NCBI GenBank assembly: GCA_038049695.1 | Contig: CP142453.1 | Coordinates: forward strand, 126,579,001-126,643,000 | DNA length: 64,000 nucleotides | Source: Cinnamomum chago | Lineage: Eukaryota > Streptophyta > Magnoliopsida > Laurales > Lauraceae | Reading direction: 5' to 3' | In this document: positions 50,200 to 62,195 of the stretch, piece after piece | How the letters are laid out: each line of letters begins with the position of its first letter | Position numbering within the stretch: position 1 is the stretch's first letter | Program-made: the position numbers and the translations under genes | Notes under the pieces: model-generated | Databases searched by the model: none | Seen by the model: only the letters and a program-made list of their open reading frames with translations | What the model was told of the DNA's origin: nothing

Positions 50200-52874
50200 G
50201 ACGGGGGTTTGGATCTAGTAGAAGTTGCACAATGGCTTGCCCATTTGCCATTTAATGTTTCATTTTTGTTATTGCTTTCCTATTTTAAAACTATGTTTTT
50301 CAAAACTGGGAACTCTGCTTCTTAAATGTGGCCCTTCTGATAAAAGAAACTTGACAAGCTTGCTCTGTTTCCATTAAATAATGTCAGTTGACATTTGTGG
50401 TTGGCTGGGACATCTGATATAACTTTTATATTATTGGCATTTTCTTTTTTTTTTTTGTTTTGGGAGTGTGAGTTTGGGTCATGGATGAAGTAGTAACTGC
50501 AGCATTCACCCATATCGACTTTTCAGTTTAAGTACAGTTGGGAGAAAGGGGTTGCACAGTTGGTTGGGTACCCACTTTCTCATCTAACTGCTTTTGTTTC
50601 AATCCCTTGGTTCATCTTCCTGCTGCTAGAGCATACTTCTTTCCCATAGCTGGGGTCTTAAGTTGGTCCCAGCCCCCTTCTCCGAGTAGTACTCATACTG
50701 AGAAATAAAATAAATTAGGAAACAGATCTAGGGAACTGCTCTGACCACTGACAGGAATTTATGCACAATTTAAGAACCAATGAATGGTTTACAATGCAGA
50801 TTAAGTGAAGGTTGTTGGTATCCGACGTGCATAGTCCGAACTTATTCAGCCTTACCATAAGAAAAATGTTATTGGCTGCTCAATGCTGTAGATCCCCATG
50901 AAAGGTGGTTTGTGATTTATGTGTGTGGGCCGCTCTATTTGTACTGTGAATGTGATTCGTGGAGAGACTTCTGAGGGCCAAACAACTTTCAATAACTTTT
51001 TTTAAGGCTACTGCATTCGGAAAGAAGGGAAATCATCGCAGCTCCTTTTCAAAGGAGTTCTATCTGAAATTGAAGTGTGGACCCACTACCTGTGCTAAAT
51101 ATCTGGTGTTGGTCTCCCTTGGAATGTGGAGTAACCTGTTTATTTTTGGCTCGAAATGCCCTACCGCATCAGTAATGGCTGTGGTTTTCCTAAATGTCTT
51201 CTTTTATTTATTTCCCTTGTTTGATAGGGTGCAACATGAGAGTCAATTTCCCATGCTGTGTGCAGTAATGGATGTAGATTTCAAGCACTTCTCATGGAAA
51301 AACCACAAGTCCCACTCTCCCATTCGGACTTCAAATTCCTCAACATTGGTTATTTTTCGCTCAAAGTACTCTGTCGAAATTTCTGCGCAACATCAGATAC
51401 ACACATGCCTTTTATCTGTTTTGACGTTGCTGTATATAGGTGTCCCAAAAAAAAAAGAAAAGAAAAAAGGGTGATTATGAATTTTGATGGTTAAAGAACT
51501 GTTATCAAGGGCCTATTTCAGAGATTATGTGCTAAATTCATGAAACCAAGTTCCCGTGTCAGCCCATGTTAAGCAAACCTTAGCCCGACCCAATCCATGT
51601 ATTGTGCCCATTTGTTTCCCATATTGCTTACAATTGCGCTTTCGTCATATATCATAGATATACGTACACAATGTTGGATTGATTTTTTTCTTTTTGACCA
51701 AGGTTTCCCAACCCTTCGGGCCGGATTAATCCCTATGGGTCCGGGGGGGGGGGGGGGGGGGGAGGGAGCCGGATTAATCCCTATGAGTGTAAATCTCCTG
51801 TTGGATTGATCAAATATGAAAATGTGTTCTTTTAGTGACATCTGGGCAGCACCTGTTGTTTGTGTGGGGGATGTGATCAATGTCTTGGATCAAAAGATGG
51901 GCCCAATCGGAGTCCAATCAGCATGATTAGGTCACATCCAGTTATCAGCATGGGACCATTTGATTTCTTCTAAAATGGGCGCACGATAGATTTCTTCCCC
52001 CTGTTTCACTAACATACTCTGGAGGACGTTATGAAGCCATATGACGGTTGGATTCCCGGGCTTTTTTCTTCTTTCAGCTGGGTGTTGAAAAAGAGCTGAA
52101 ATGGTGACAACAAAGAGACCCTCTCCTCATTTCTCTCGGTCAAAATCCCGATGACATTTCTCTCTGATTTTCCCTGATTAAGCAAAAATCTCCAACGGCA
52201 TAAGCCTAGCTATCCAACATTTGTCGTCCCCAGAAATTTGGATTCACATCCCTCCATTTTTTTAGACACAATCACATGCCTACCAATTCCTCCCCGTCTT
52301 TTCCTCCATTGAATGATGGAAAAAAACCAACAATTTCATTTCCCTTTTCATCCTCAATTGGGGTCATAGGACTAGTTCTTGCCATTAGTCCCAAAATCTC
52401 TCACAGGGTTTTTAATCTGTTGGTGGGCTATTTGGATTTGGTTTTGTTCTTTTGATCATTTTCTGGTTTGGGTCGACGAGCTTTGAATTGGGTAGAGGTT
52501 ATGATAGTTTTGGATTTGCATTTCTTCGGTCAAAACGCAAACTGGGGAGATGAATTTTTGTGGTTTTGGGTCCTTTACGGTCAAATTGCCAACAGGGTCA
52601 GCAAAGTTTTGATGTTGACCTGAAATTTTTTATGAAACTGTGAATTGGGTTTGTGCTGTTTTTTATGCGGGCATCCAGATTTTGGAGGTGAAGTTGGATT
52701 CTCAACCACGTGTTTGACGAATTGAGGAGCCAGTGTATTGTTTTGGGCATTTCAGCTTTGATCCTTTTTGTTTTGGAGGGGCCATCGATGATTGGATTTT
52801 TCATTTCCATTCGAGGTTGTGGTTTAAGGCACCCCCTTCAGATTTTGGGAGTTCTTTCACTGGGATATTGAGAC
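50200..52874. other. Intergenic between the MGP1-type gene and the RLCK gene
   Basis: Contains the 3' region of the MGP1-type gene and the promoter and leader of the kinase gene. A SINE-like patch near 50,548-50,620 has A-box-like GTTGCACAGTTGG and B-box-like GTTTCAATCCC. A run of about 20 G (51,743-51,762) is flanked by two copies of a 20-bp phrase beginning GCCGGATTAATCCC. From 52,030 on the sequence is leader-like. No other gene was seen. Confidence 0.45.
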
Positions 52875-55800
52875 ATGAGTTGCTTTCCATGTTTCTCCTT
52901 TGGAGAGAAGAAAGAGCCCAAGAGGATAGAGAGCAGCAGGAAGGAGCATTTGCCTATGACACCCCCAAATGGTGTTGCGTTTGGACATGAAGATAAACAG
53001 GAGCAGCAGCAACAAGAACCACCACCACCACCACCTGGTAAGTGAAACCTTTGAAACTGAAGAAACTTGTTTATAATCCATTTTTTGCAGTGACCTATAT
53101 CTTAATTTTCTTGCGACTCTGTCTCGACTAAATTTCCATTAAAAATGCTCATCATATCGTATATTACAAGGCTAGATCAAGTTTTAGAGCACACCAACAG
53201 CTTAAAAATCTAAGAAGAACCATTAAAATTTGATCATTTCCAATTAGATTTCGTAACATTGGATGGAAAGTACTGTTCCGAACATTCAGAAAGACCTCAA
53301 AATTAATCTGTTATAACCAATATAATATCAATGACGGACCCATGATTTTCATTTGGGTGGTGCGGGCAATGGTCAATTTACGAAGTCAAATAAGAAAATA
53401 ATTTTTTTTAAGGTATTATTAAGAAGTTTCTTGAATCTCGTGGGTGCAAGTGCACCCACGTAGCAACACTTAGGTCTGCCCCTGAATATAGTAACCTTTA
53501 TGTATTGTACTAGTGAACAAATTCAAAGGCTGAAAGCCTGAAACTATGATCCAAAACAGTGCTCTACGTTAGAATTATTGTTAGATGATGACTCTTTATT
53601 TGGGTCGTTCAATGAGTCTTTTGTGTTATAATAGAAATATGAAAGTTTTTTTTTTTTCTATTAAGAGTAGGCATTTTGGTTTAAGTGGAATAACTATTAC
53701 TTTTTGTTGGACCAAAGTAGCACTTTTTTGTTCTTGTTCTGAAGTGTGATAAGGTGAATTGAAAGAGAGTTTCCTCCTCCTCATTCTTCCCTCTTTTACA
53801 AAAACAGTTTTATTTTATTTTATTTTTCTTTTGCATACTCTCCTCTTTACCCAAGAGAATGTTTTTGTCTATTTCTGTTTTTTTACTAAAGATTTCTTTG
53901 TGAGTTTTCCACTTCTCTATGCAATATAAATTTGTGGTGCCGTGATCATTTGATCGTGCACATCTCTCTAATCTCTCTGACTAAAGTTAGTAGAGATCAA
54001 CATTGGAGATAGTTATCTCGCAGATAATCAACTCTCTATAACCTAATGTGGCAACATAGAATCACATGAAAGACATATGAGCATCATGAATACTAGCAAA
54101 ACATGCCCGTGCTCAGCACGAGCAATATAAATGTATAAGGAATGATAAAAATAATTAATTTATATAAATTTGTGGCAAAAGCTGGCAATTTAAATTTTCT
54201 TAAATATATTACTTGAATGTAATTGTCAAGAAATCATGTAAATAGAAAATCTTCAAATTTAAGTATAGGAACTGCATGCTAGGGAATCATGATAAATAGA
54301 TTACTGGAAAAAAAATTTACCCTTGGTCTTCATCGCCATTTCTTCTACTGAGCGAGAAGTGAAGCATTCAAACCTTTTTGGTTGAAGGAGAGGACAAGCA
54401 CAAAATAAACCTTTTCCATTATAGAAGAGGCGAAGCACAAAATTTTTGCAAAACTGATAACATAGAAGGGCAGTTATGCAAAAGTGAGGTATTGCATAAA
54501 AAGATAAGAATGAGATAAGAATAGAGGAGTTGGAGAGTGGTTTGAGATCATGAAAGATATAAAATAAAGTAGTGTAAGTTGTGTTCAAAATTATAACCAC
54601 TAGTCAAAATTAAAGCCAAAGCCCTTGGCTATAATATAGTATAATGTGTTTCTTTGGCATTAGTTATTCATGAAATGTATTGAGTAATGCTTCTTTAGCA
54701 ACTTTACTTTGCATAGTAGTTTCCACTTTGCTGTAACTCTGAGATTTAGGCCTATAAACAGAATGAGTTCCAGTCTGGGCTAGCTTGACCTGGACCGGGA
54801 CATATTCTATTGGGTGAGGGTTCAAGTCAATCCTATTCTAGGATCCTTACGTATAACAGGTAAGTTCAGATCCATAGTTTATGACCTACATAGCATTCTA
54901 AACCTTACAAAATTCAATCTAAAAAAGTGCCTTTTCATTCTTCCATGAGCAGATAATTCTGAGCAGAAAAATTCAGCGGAAGCCACTGAAAATATTGCTG
55001 CAAAAACTTTCACATTCCGTGAGCTTGCAACAGCCACCAAAAATTTCCGGCCTGAATGCCTTCTGGGTGAAGGAGGTTTTGGAAGAGTTTATAAGGGACG
55101 CCTAGAGAATGACCAGGTAATGTGATTTCCTCAGCTTATTTAAAATGTTTCTTTTTTTCACTCAAAATCTTTGGGTCCTTGTCTTTTTATGTTAAAGCTT
55201 TAGATAGTACTGATTTTGGCTTATATGCACAGAGTGTAGCCGTTAAGCAACTCGACAGGAATGGATTACAGGGAAATAAAGAGTTCCTCGTGGAGGTTAT
55301 GATGCTTAGCAGCCTTCATCATGAAAGTTTGGTCAGTCTTATTGGTTACTGTGCTGATGGAGATCAGAGGCTCTTGGTGTATGAATTCATGCCTCGAGGC
55401 TCTTTGGAAGACCATCTGCATGGTACGATAATCCAGTGTTCTTTGATTAGTTTGAATGCTATCCATTTGAGTAAAATCGCTTTCAGGTTTTAACCCATTG
55501 TGCATCATGATCAATATTCAAAATTATTCCCTTCTCCACGACAAAATTTTTCACATTTGTAATTGTTGGTCTATTTTCCATCTATGTTGATATTGCAACT
55601 GAAGGAACAATCAACATGGCATTTTCTTGGCAGATATCACGCCAGAACAAAAACCATTAGATTGGTTTACCAGGATGAGAATTGCTACTGGAGCTGCTAA
55701 AGGTTTGGAGTATTTGCATGAGAAGGCCAACCCACCCGTCATTTATCGTGATCTGAAATCATCAAACATTTTACTTGATGAAGAATTTAATCCAAAACTT

Positions 55801-58800
55801 TCTGATTTTGGGCTTGCGAAGCTCAGTCCAGTTGGAGATAAGCCGCATGTCTCCTCAAGGGTGATGGGGACCTATGGCTACTGTGCCCCAGAGTATGAAA
55901 GATCAGGTCAGCTGACGGTGAAGTCAGATGTATACAGCTTTGGTGTTGTGCTGTTAGAGCTGATAACAGGAAGAAGAGCCATTGACACTACAAGGCCTCC
56001 CGAGGAACAAAATCTAGTTACTTGGGTAATTTCTCTTCATTATTCTTGACCCATTGGATGCATCTGGCATGCATAATTTTTCTTCTAGGTTGGTTCACAA
56101 AATTAGATCATTGCTCTGCCCTTTGAACAATCCAATCTTCAATTTTTTTTCTGAGATCATTGCTCTATTATTTCATCTGTTCTTCTAAAACTCCAAGAGC
56201 TTAAAACCTGAAATTAGAAAGTTGAATCAAGAATTAGGAAGCCGAAGTATATGTCCCAGATTCTGTTTTTAGACAGAATTCAACCCCCATGGCTCATAGT
56301 GTTGCAGATGGATCAAGATGTTCTGCCCCAGGTACGACAATCTCTCCCTTGGATCAGCTTCACTGATCATTCACTCAAATCACTTCAACCCCAAATGAGG
56401 AATGATGATATTTCAACCCTTAAAGTTGATCTGGGGGGACAAACATTCCCTATTCATTTTGGGATTCACTTTGCAATTTAAACAATGGTCCCTAATTCTA
56501 TGGAATGAAAAACATCAAGACACTGCACCATAAGTCCTCATGCATCAGGTCCCAAGTTGACTATCAGTTTTCTTTCATCGTTGTTTGGCGGTATCTGTTT
56601 CTTGGAGAATCTGTTGTACATTCATTCTAAAGCAGGTCCATTATTTCTGCTGGCCCTTTTTTTTTTCCATCTGTCCTCTGCTGGCCACTTTTTTTTAGGG
56701 AAAAAAGCACTATACCTACCTGGACTTTGGCCGTTTTGCAGAGTGATCCCTGAACTTTGGTATTTGTGACTAAACCTACCTGTAGTTTTAGTTGACATGC
56801 AAAATGGACGGATTTTGTTAGTATTAACGGTGTAGGTCGTATATAATGTGTTTGGCGCATACGGCGCCAAAATATTTGCCCAAAAAGACCTATTTGCCCT
56901 TGAACCAGCCTAGAATGGCAAATATCCACCTTTCACTGCTCCAGATCATTCATTTGATGAGCTCCACTGTGGAAAAAAAAAACCTGCCTAGTTCAGATCG
57001 GGCAAGACGCAGATACAAATCATTCCTAGCACCGTCCAGAGTGATCACATCCATCAAATCCACAGCCCATGTTAAGCACCCAATCCCACTCACATAGGCA
57101 TAAGCCTTGCAACTGCAATTCCCCAAGCACCTCTCCTCACATTCATCACTCCCCCTGTTTACCAGAATCCAATTCGAGGAATCCGGCAATTTCACCCCAC
57201 CCACCCTCACAAACCCATATGTCTCACTCCTATTACTCCCACACTCCACCAAGTCCCTTCTCCTGACACACCCACTTCCCCAATCGTTCGCATTCCTTTG
57301 CACAAACCCCCTCAAACAACTACACATGTTAGTGCTTGTTCTATCATCACTACAAACTCCAAACGCCCCACACTGTCCATAGAATTCACATTGGCTTTTG
57401 GGTTGTGCCCACCTCGCAACCCATGACTGGTTGCTCTCATTCCATATCAATTGCTCCTCCACACCATCCCATCTCATCACAAACCTCATGGGTGTTGATG
57501 GGTCATAGTTGGTGAAACTGACAGTCTCATTGATGAGGTTGAAACCATAGCGATTTAAGGGACTCATACCTGTGATTCCTATGAAAACTTGGCCATCCCA
57601 CTGCCCGCTTCGCCACCGCTTTATCCCGCCCTCCCATATGACGATCTGGTTCGTCCCCGATGGATCCATGCCGATCGTAAAGTTCCCCGTTGACGGGTCA
57701 TCAGCCGCGCTCCACGACGTAAACAGCTCGGTTACCTTCACATTCATCCCTGGCAAGAATGTATCAGTTGGATGAGCAAAGCTCCCCCACACATCTTCGA
57801 AGTTGTTGGAAGCATCAAATGCACGAAGAATCAGATTGCATGTATCATCAAGAACTGCAATTGACCTGTTCCATGATGCCGGCATCGAAGTATTCGTCGA
57901 CCAGATATCGGTGCCGGTGCCGTCTATAATGTGGAGATTGCCGGTGGATCCAATAGTCAGTTTGCCAGAGGAATCTGTGAGGGGGGTATCTCTGTTGGCT
58001 ACCCATACAACAGTTCGATTTGAGATATTGTTGTACCATACTCCAACATACCTCCTTAACGAATTGGTTGTGTTGAAGAATTCTAACTACCAAGATTCAC
58101 AAAAAAGAAAAGAAAATCAGAGGAGGAAGGAAGAGGAGAAATGACGACCCTTGCTAACATGAACGGAGGAGAGCACTATCCTGCTGCGCCTCACCAACCC
58201 CACAACCACTACCACTACCGCCACCACCACCGCTCCTCTTCCTCCTCCGCCGCATCCTTCAAGGGCTGCTGCTGCGGTTTTGCCCAAAATCACCCAGAAC
58301 CCTAACAGCAAGTGAAAAGGGGGAAAATGAGCAAAAATAGTGAAGAGTAAAACTGATATATGGAGGGGTAAATTCGTCATTTTCTTGATTCCGTCATGGC
58401 AGTTAGTATTTGCATGTCAATTAAAACTACAGGTAGGTTTAGTCACAAATACTAAAGTACAGGGGTCACTCTGTAAAACGGCCAAAGTACAAGTAGGTAT
58501 AGTGCTTTTAACCCTTTTTTTTATTTATTTTTTTTCAATTGGTCCTCTGCCAGGACCTATATCATGGGGGGAAGAGTGAGAAAAGAGTTGCACTTATCAT
58601 ATGTGGGCCCAAGTGGGCCTCTAGAGCTGGACTGCACATGCAGCTTTGCTTGTAGGAGAAAATTCTCCTTCAAGTAGTGTAGGAGTTGTCCCGTCTTCTA
58701 TGTACATATCTAAAAATCTCAATTGCTATTTATAAATTTTGTTTCATAATTGAGCCACCTTTAAGCTTTCGCTTTTTTATTCCATTAAAATCGTACCCTT

Positions 58801-59629
58801 TCTTGTTAGTCTACGCATACACCAACATTGAACATGCAGTGCTAATCAGTTGTTCATCTCTCCAGTTGCTCATCTCAAAAACTCAAGTCCACACACCATT
58901 GCAGATCTCACTGTTGTCAGGTGCTCTTCAAATGAAATGTAATACTGGTAACTAAAATTGAAAGGCAGGAAAACAGGATTCGCAAAATGTTTAATTTCAT
59001 TGTGTGTCGAATCAAAAGAATGGCCAAATGATTTAGCACCCATTGTTTTGAACTGCTCAGAAAAACATCCAGTAAAGTCGAATGCACGCATTGAGTATGG
59101 TATTGTCAACTATGGTTTCTATGTGGAGTAGTAGCACTTACTCATAAATGTTGTCTTTTCTTAGTTATTTTAGTGTTTGATATATTATGATTTTGAACAG
59201 GCTCAACCAGTTTTTAGAGTTCCAAAAAGATTCCCAGAGTTAGCTGATCCACTCCTTAATGGGGACTTCCCAGTGAGCGGTCTAAATCAAGCAGTTGCTG
59301 TTGCTGCCATGTGTCTCCAAGAGGAAGCAATGGTTCGTCCCTTGATTGGCGATGCTGTTGTCGCTCTCAGTTTCCTTACAACGGCTCCTCCCAAACCTGT
59401 GACCCCTGCTCCATCTACGCCACCTCATGAATCATCAGAGTCGTCTGACTCTGATGAGAATCAAGATGAAGAGAGTGCTGATGACGAACGCCAAAGGGCA
59501 GTTGCAGAGGCCATGGAATGGTGTTCAAATTCTATAGGCACTAGCAAGAGATCTAATAGTGGCAGCAGCAGGAAATCTCACAGTGGCAGCAGCAAATATC
59601 ATAGTGAAAGTGATGATGGTTCATCATAA
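52875..59629 (+). CDS. Receptor-like cytoplasmic kinase, class VII (PBS1-like/PBL family)
   Basis: Exons 52875-53037, 54953-55116, 55233-55422, 55634-56025 and 59201-59629 join in phase to give 445 aa. These Ser/Thr kinases sit at the plasma membrane and pass signals from immune or growth receptors to MAP-kinase cascades. The N-terminus MSCFPCF lacks the Gly2 needed for myristoylation but has Cys3 and Cys6, so palmitoylation is likely. A poly-Pro run ends exon 1. Kinase landmarks: [17 protein letters not shown], glycine loop [16 protein letters not shown] lysine, [28 protein letters not shown] activation segment, [30 protein letters not shown], and RPLIGDAV. The C-terminal tail (from about residue 375) is Ser/Asp/Glu-rich with [17 protein letters not shown]. 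All catalytic residues are present. PBL27-like members are the nearest I recall. The 3.2-kb last intron contains an antisense gene-capture element. Confidence 0.92.
56697..58515. mobile_element. Gene-capture element (Pack-MULE-like) with ~107-bp terminal inverted repeats
   Basis: The left end (56,697-56,803) and the reverse complement of the right end (58,408-58,515) match over about 107 bp with nine differences by eye (about 92 percent). Both begin AGGG, then AAAAGCACTATACCTAC, and end TTGACATGCAAA. The 1819-bp element lies in the last intron of the kinase gene. It carries an antisense fragment of an S-domain receptor kinase but no transposase. Poly-T runs flank both ends, so a target duplication cannot be told apart. 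MULE is the likeliest superfamily given the long TIRs and gene capture, but this is not proven. Confidence 0.75.
56950..58086 (-). pseudogene. Captured fragment of a G-type lectin S-receptor-like kinase (ectodomain)
   Basis: The minus-strand frame is open for about 379 codons. From the start it shows the bulb-type lectin domain ([32 protein letters not shown]), then [17 protein letters not shown], the S-locus glycoprotein region ([26 protein letters not shown] with its EGF-like Cys pattern, CSCLRGF) and a PAN/apple domain ([29 protein letters not shown]). It stops before the transmembrane segment and kinase. It lacks the signal peptide and a proper start; the first in-frame ATG (57,885) is inside the lectin domain. 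It lies wholly between the terminal repeats of the enclosing element, so it is a capture and not a resident gene. No intron is needed, as in most family members. Confidence 0.85.
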
Positions 59630-61348
59630 AATCACTAGCTTGTGTACTGTGAATTCAAGTATCTAGTTTCCTCTAAGTCTGATCTTTATCCATGAGGGTT
59701 GATTTGGGTGAGAGTAGCATTCAGTTGTTAAAAGTGAGGATCTATCTAGATGGGAAGCAGGATTTTGAGATTTAAAAACAAAAAAATTCTAAAATTCAGG
59801 ACATAAATATATTGCTCTATCCATTTGTAACATAAGCACTGGATGAGTTTAAGATGACTTCCAAGTAGGAAAACTGCTTCTTTTTTTTTGTATATTTTAT
59901 GCTTATGTACAATTGGAAGTTTGTGTCTTGATGAGAGAAACTGAGATAGATTCATTAACCAAATTGTGCAACAAAATTTTGAGTACAACAAAAGAGTTAG
60001 ACAAATGTAGAAAGAATACTGTTGTCCCATTTTACAATAACAAAGTGGATATTTAGAACTGTGTCAAACTACTGAACTATCAAACTTGTCAATTATACAT
60101 GAATCAAAATATTAAAGAGGACCAATTTGAATTTTAGCTAGATATTTATAGATCTATTAAGAAGCCATCTTTAAATTAATAAGATGACATATGAAAAACT
60201 TTGGAGAGAGGAAGTGTGCATGTGGTTTTTTATTCTTGTAAATTTTCTTATTTTTCATAAAATATTTAGGTGAACCGAAAATTGGATATATGTTAGTAAA
60301 AATTTTGTGAGAGATGAAAATGAAAAAAATTATTATCAATGAAAATAAAAAAATAAAATTTCCAAAATCAATGAAAAGATAAAAAGAAAAAAATGCACAA
60401 AAAATAGAAATAATAAGAAGTTTGAAAAAAGTTGAATCTTAACTGATTTCTTAGAAGAAGCATAAGAAATCCTATTGATACAAATAATTTTAAAAAGGAA
60501 TAAAAAACTCAAAAAGAAATGAGACCCTAATACCTGAAATATAGGTTAGAAGAAACAAAAACCAATTGGTAAATAACAATATAAACAAATTTATATGTCT
60601 ACTTTTAGAAAAACTCATAGAAAAAAAAAATAATGGGGCAATTATTAATATGGATAAAAATAAACTAGTTGAGAAATCAAAGTTCTATTGGTATTAGACT
60701 TCAAATAGAAAAAAAAATGAATTCATTAAGAAAAATAAAACTTAAAATAAAAAATTGACCTTGAATTTAAAATAAAAAATTGACCATGAATTTCCAGTCT
60801 TTCACAGTGAGTATGTATGATCATGAGAAGGCCAAAATCCCAGTGATAAATAATTCGAAATAGGGAAAACACTGAAGATCAATCCAAACCCACTGTGGAC
60901 CAATCAAGAGAGGGAAATCACTCAAAACGTTTTGAGGCTCCGTAGTGGGAGCCTATCTATCAAAAGTTTAACCTGCTCAAAATATGCATGGGCTATTACT
61001 GGGTATCACCCTGATTGTCGATAGGCCCACTGTAAAATTGAATATACATATAGCACGTAAAATATTTGTAATCTTTTATGGAAATGTAATCAATCATACA
61101 ACCAGACTAAAACATATTAGAGTGCGATTTTACCGTATCCAATATAAGAAAGAGGCTGTTTCCAGTAGAACTTTTGATTTTATATAAGTTGGCCCCCACT
61201 AAAGATAGAATTTTCTATATTATTGGATTTTAGTATATTGCACTTAGGCCTAAATTATATTAGTATCAAGGGGTTTTCAACGTACAACTCCTCTTAGATT
61301 TAACATTTGCCCAGAATAGTCAAAATTTAAATACTTCCCAAAAAATTA
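59630..61348. other. AT-rich intergenic, nothing recognised
   Basis: Kinase 3' region followed by very A-rich sequence (60,300-60,790) with small direct repeats such as AAATTGACC(A/T)TGAATTT. No gene or element was identified. Confidence 0.5.
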
Positions 61349-61356
61349 TTCGTACA

Positions 61357-61737
61357 TAGGGTTGTAAACGGGTCGGTTCCTGTCCATGTCTATAGTGGAC
61401 CCGAAACCGTTAAGGAGAAGGTGGAATTGGATCCGGACCTGGAACTGTTTCGAAACCGGTTTTTTGGCTCTATTACTGGAACCAGAACCATAAATGGGAC
61501 GGGTCTGGATCCGAATCCGGGTCCGGGTTTAGGTAGAAAATGATATTAAAAAAATATGGTTTTTAGGAGAGATTTTTGAAAATTAAGGTAATATATTGGA
61601 CCTCGGGTCCGAACCAAGGTGGAACTGGACCCAGACCCATTTTACTTATTGGAGCCTAAATAAGGACCCATACTTAGTTTTTAACCGGTCGAAACCTCCC
61701 GATAATTGGAGAATCGGGTACCCATTTACATCCCTAG
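61357..61737. mobile_element. Non-autonomous hAT-like element
   Basis: This is a 381-bp element. The ends TAGGGTTGTAAACGGG and, on the reverse complement, TAGGGATGTAAATGGG match closely. It is flanked by the perfect 8-bp duplication TTCGTACA (61,349-61,356 and 61,738-61,745). The interior is rich in GGACC, CCGG and GGGTCC motifs. It is non-coding. It sits about 0.45 kb upstream of the NSN1 start codon. Confidence 0.83.
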
Positions 61738-61764
61738 TTCGTACATCAGTTACATCACATCGTA

Positions 61765-62180
61765 TCATGGGTATTGAGCCCAGGCCCAGCCCAAAGAAAA
61801 GTGGTAGATTTTCGGTTTTGCAAGATGGTCCTGGTTGTTTCTTGAAACTGCACTAAAGGTTCTCGTGTATCGGTCTTTCAAAATGGCACCGGCAGTTTCT
61901 TAAAATTGCATTGAAAGACCTCTTGTCTCAATTTCCTCAGCATGACAAACGAAACGAACCCTAATAACATATCGCCAGTCCTAAAACCCTAAAACCGACC
62001 AAAACCCCAGCCTCACTTCCCAAGTCTAGGGTTTGAAGTTCCAAACCCTAATCGACCAAAACCCAATCTCCACCTCCAAATCCTAGGGTTTCGAAGCTTC
62101 TCCATCGATTCTCTATCAGATTCGATTCATTTCATCATCATCGAAAAGAAGGGTCAAAGTCCCACTAAACCCTAGTTCTT
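61765..62180 (+). promoter_or_regulatory. NSN1 promoter: site II cluster and five telo-boxes
   Basis: Three TGGGC(C/T) site II elements lie close together on the reverse strand (61,774-61,795, within GAGCCCAGGCCCAGCCCA). Five telo-boxes (AAACCCTA or its complement) follow at 61,984, 62,027, 62,043, 62,084 and 62,167. In Arabidopsis this pairing is typical of ribosomal-protein and ribosome-assembly genes, where TCP factors bind site II. That fits the downstream nucleolar GTPase. The exact transcription start cannot be seen. Confidence 0.7.
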
Positions 62181-62195
62181 GATCACGCAGCAGCA

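Noticed and set aside
58117-58380. Hydrophobic minus-strand N-terminus as a new signal peptide for the captured ectodomain
   Set aside because: The frame is dominated by low-complexity Gly/Val repeats and no convincing splice joins it to the ectodomain frame.
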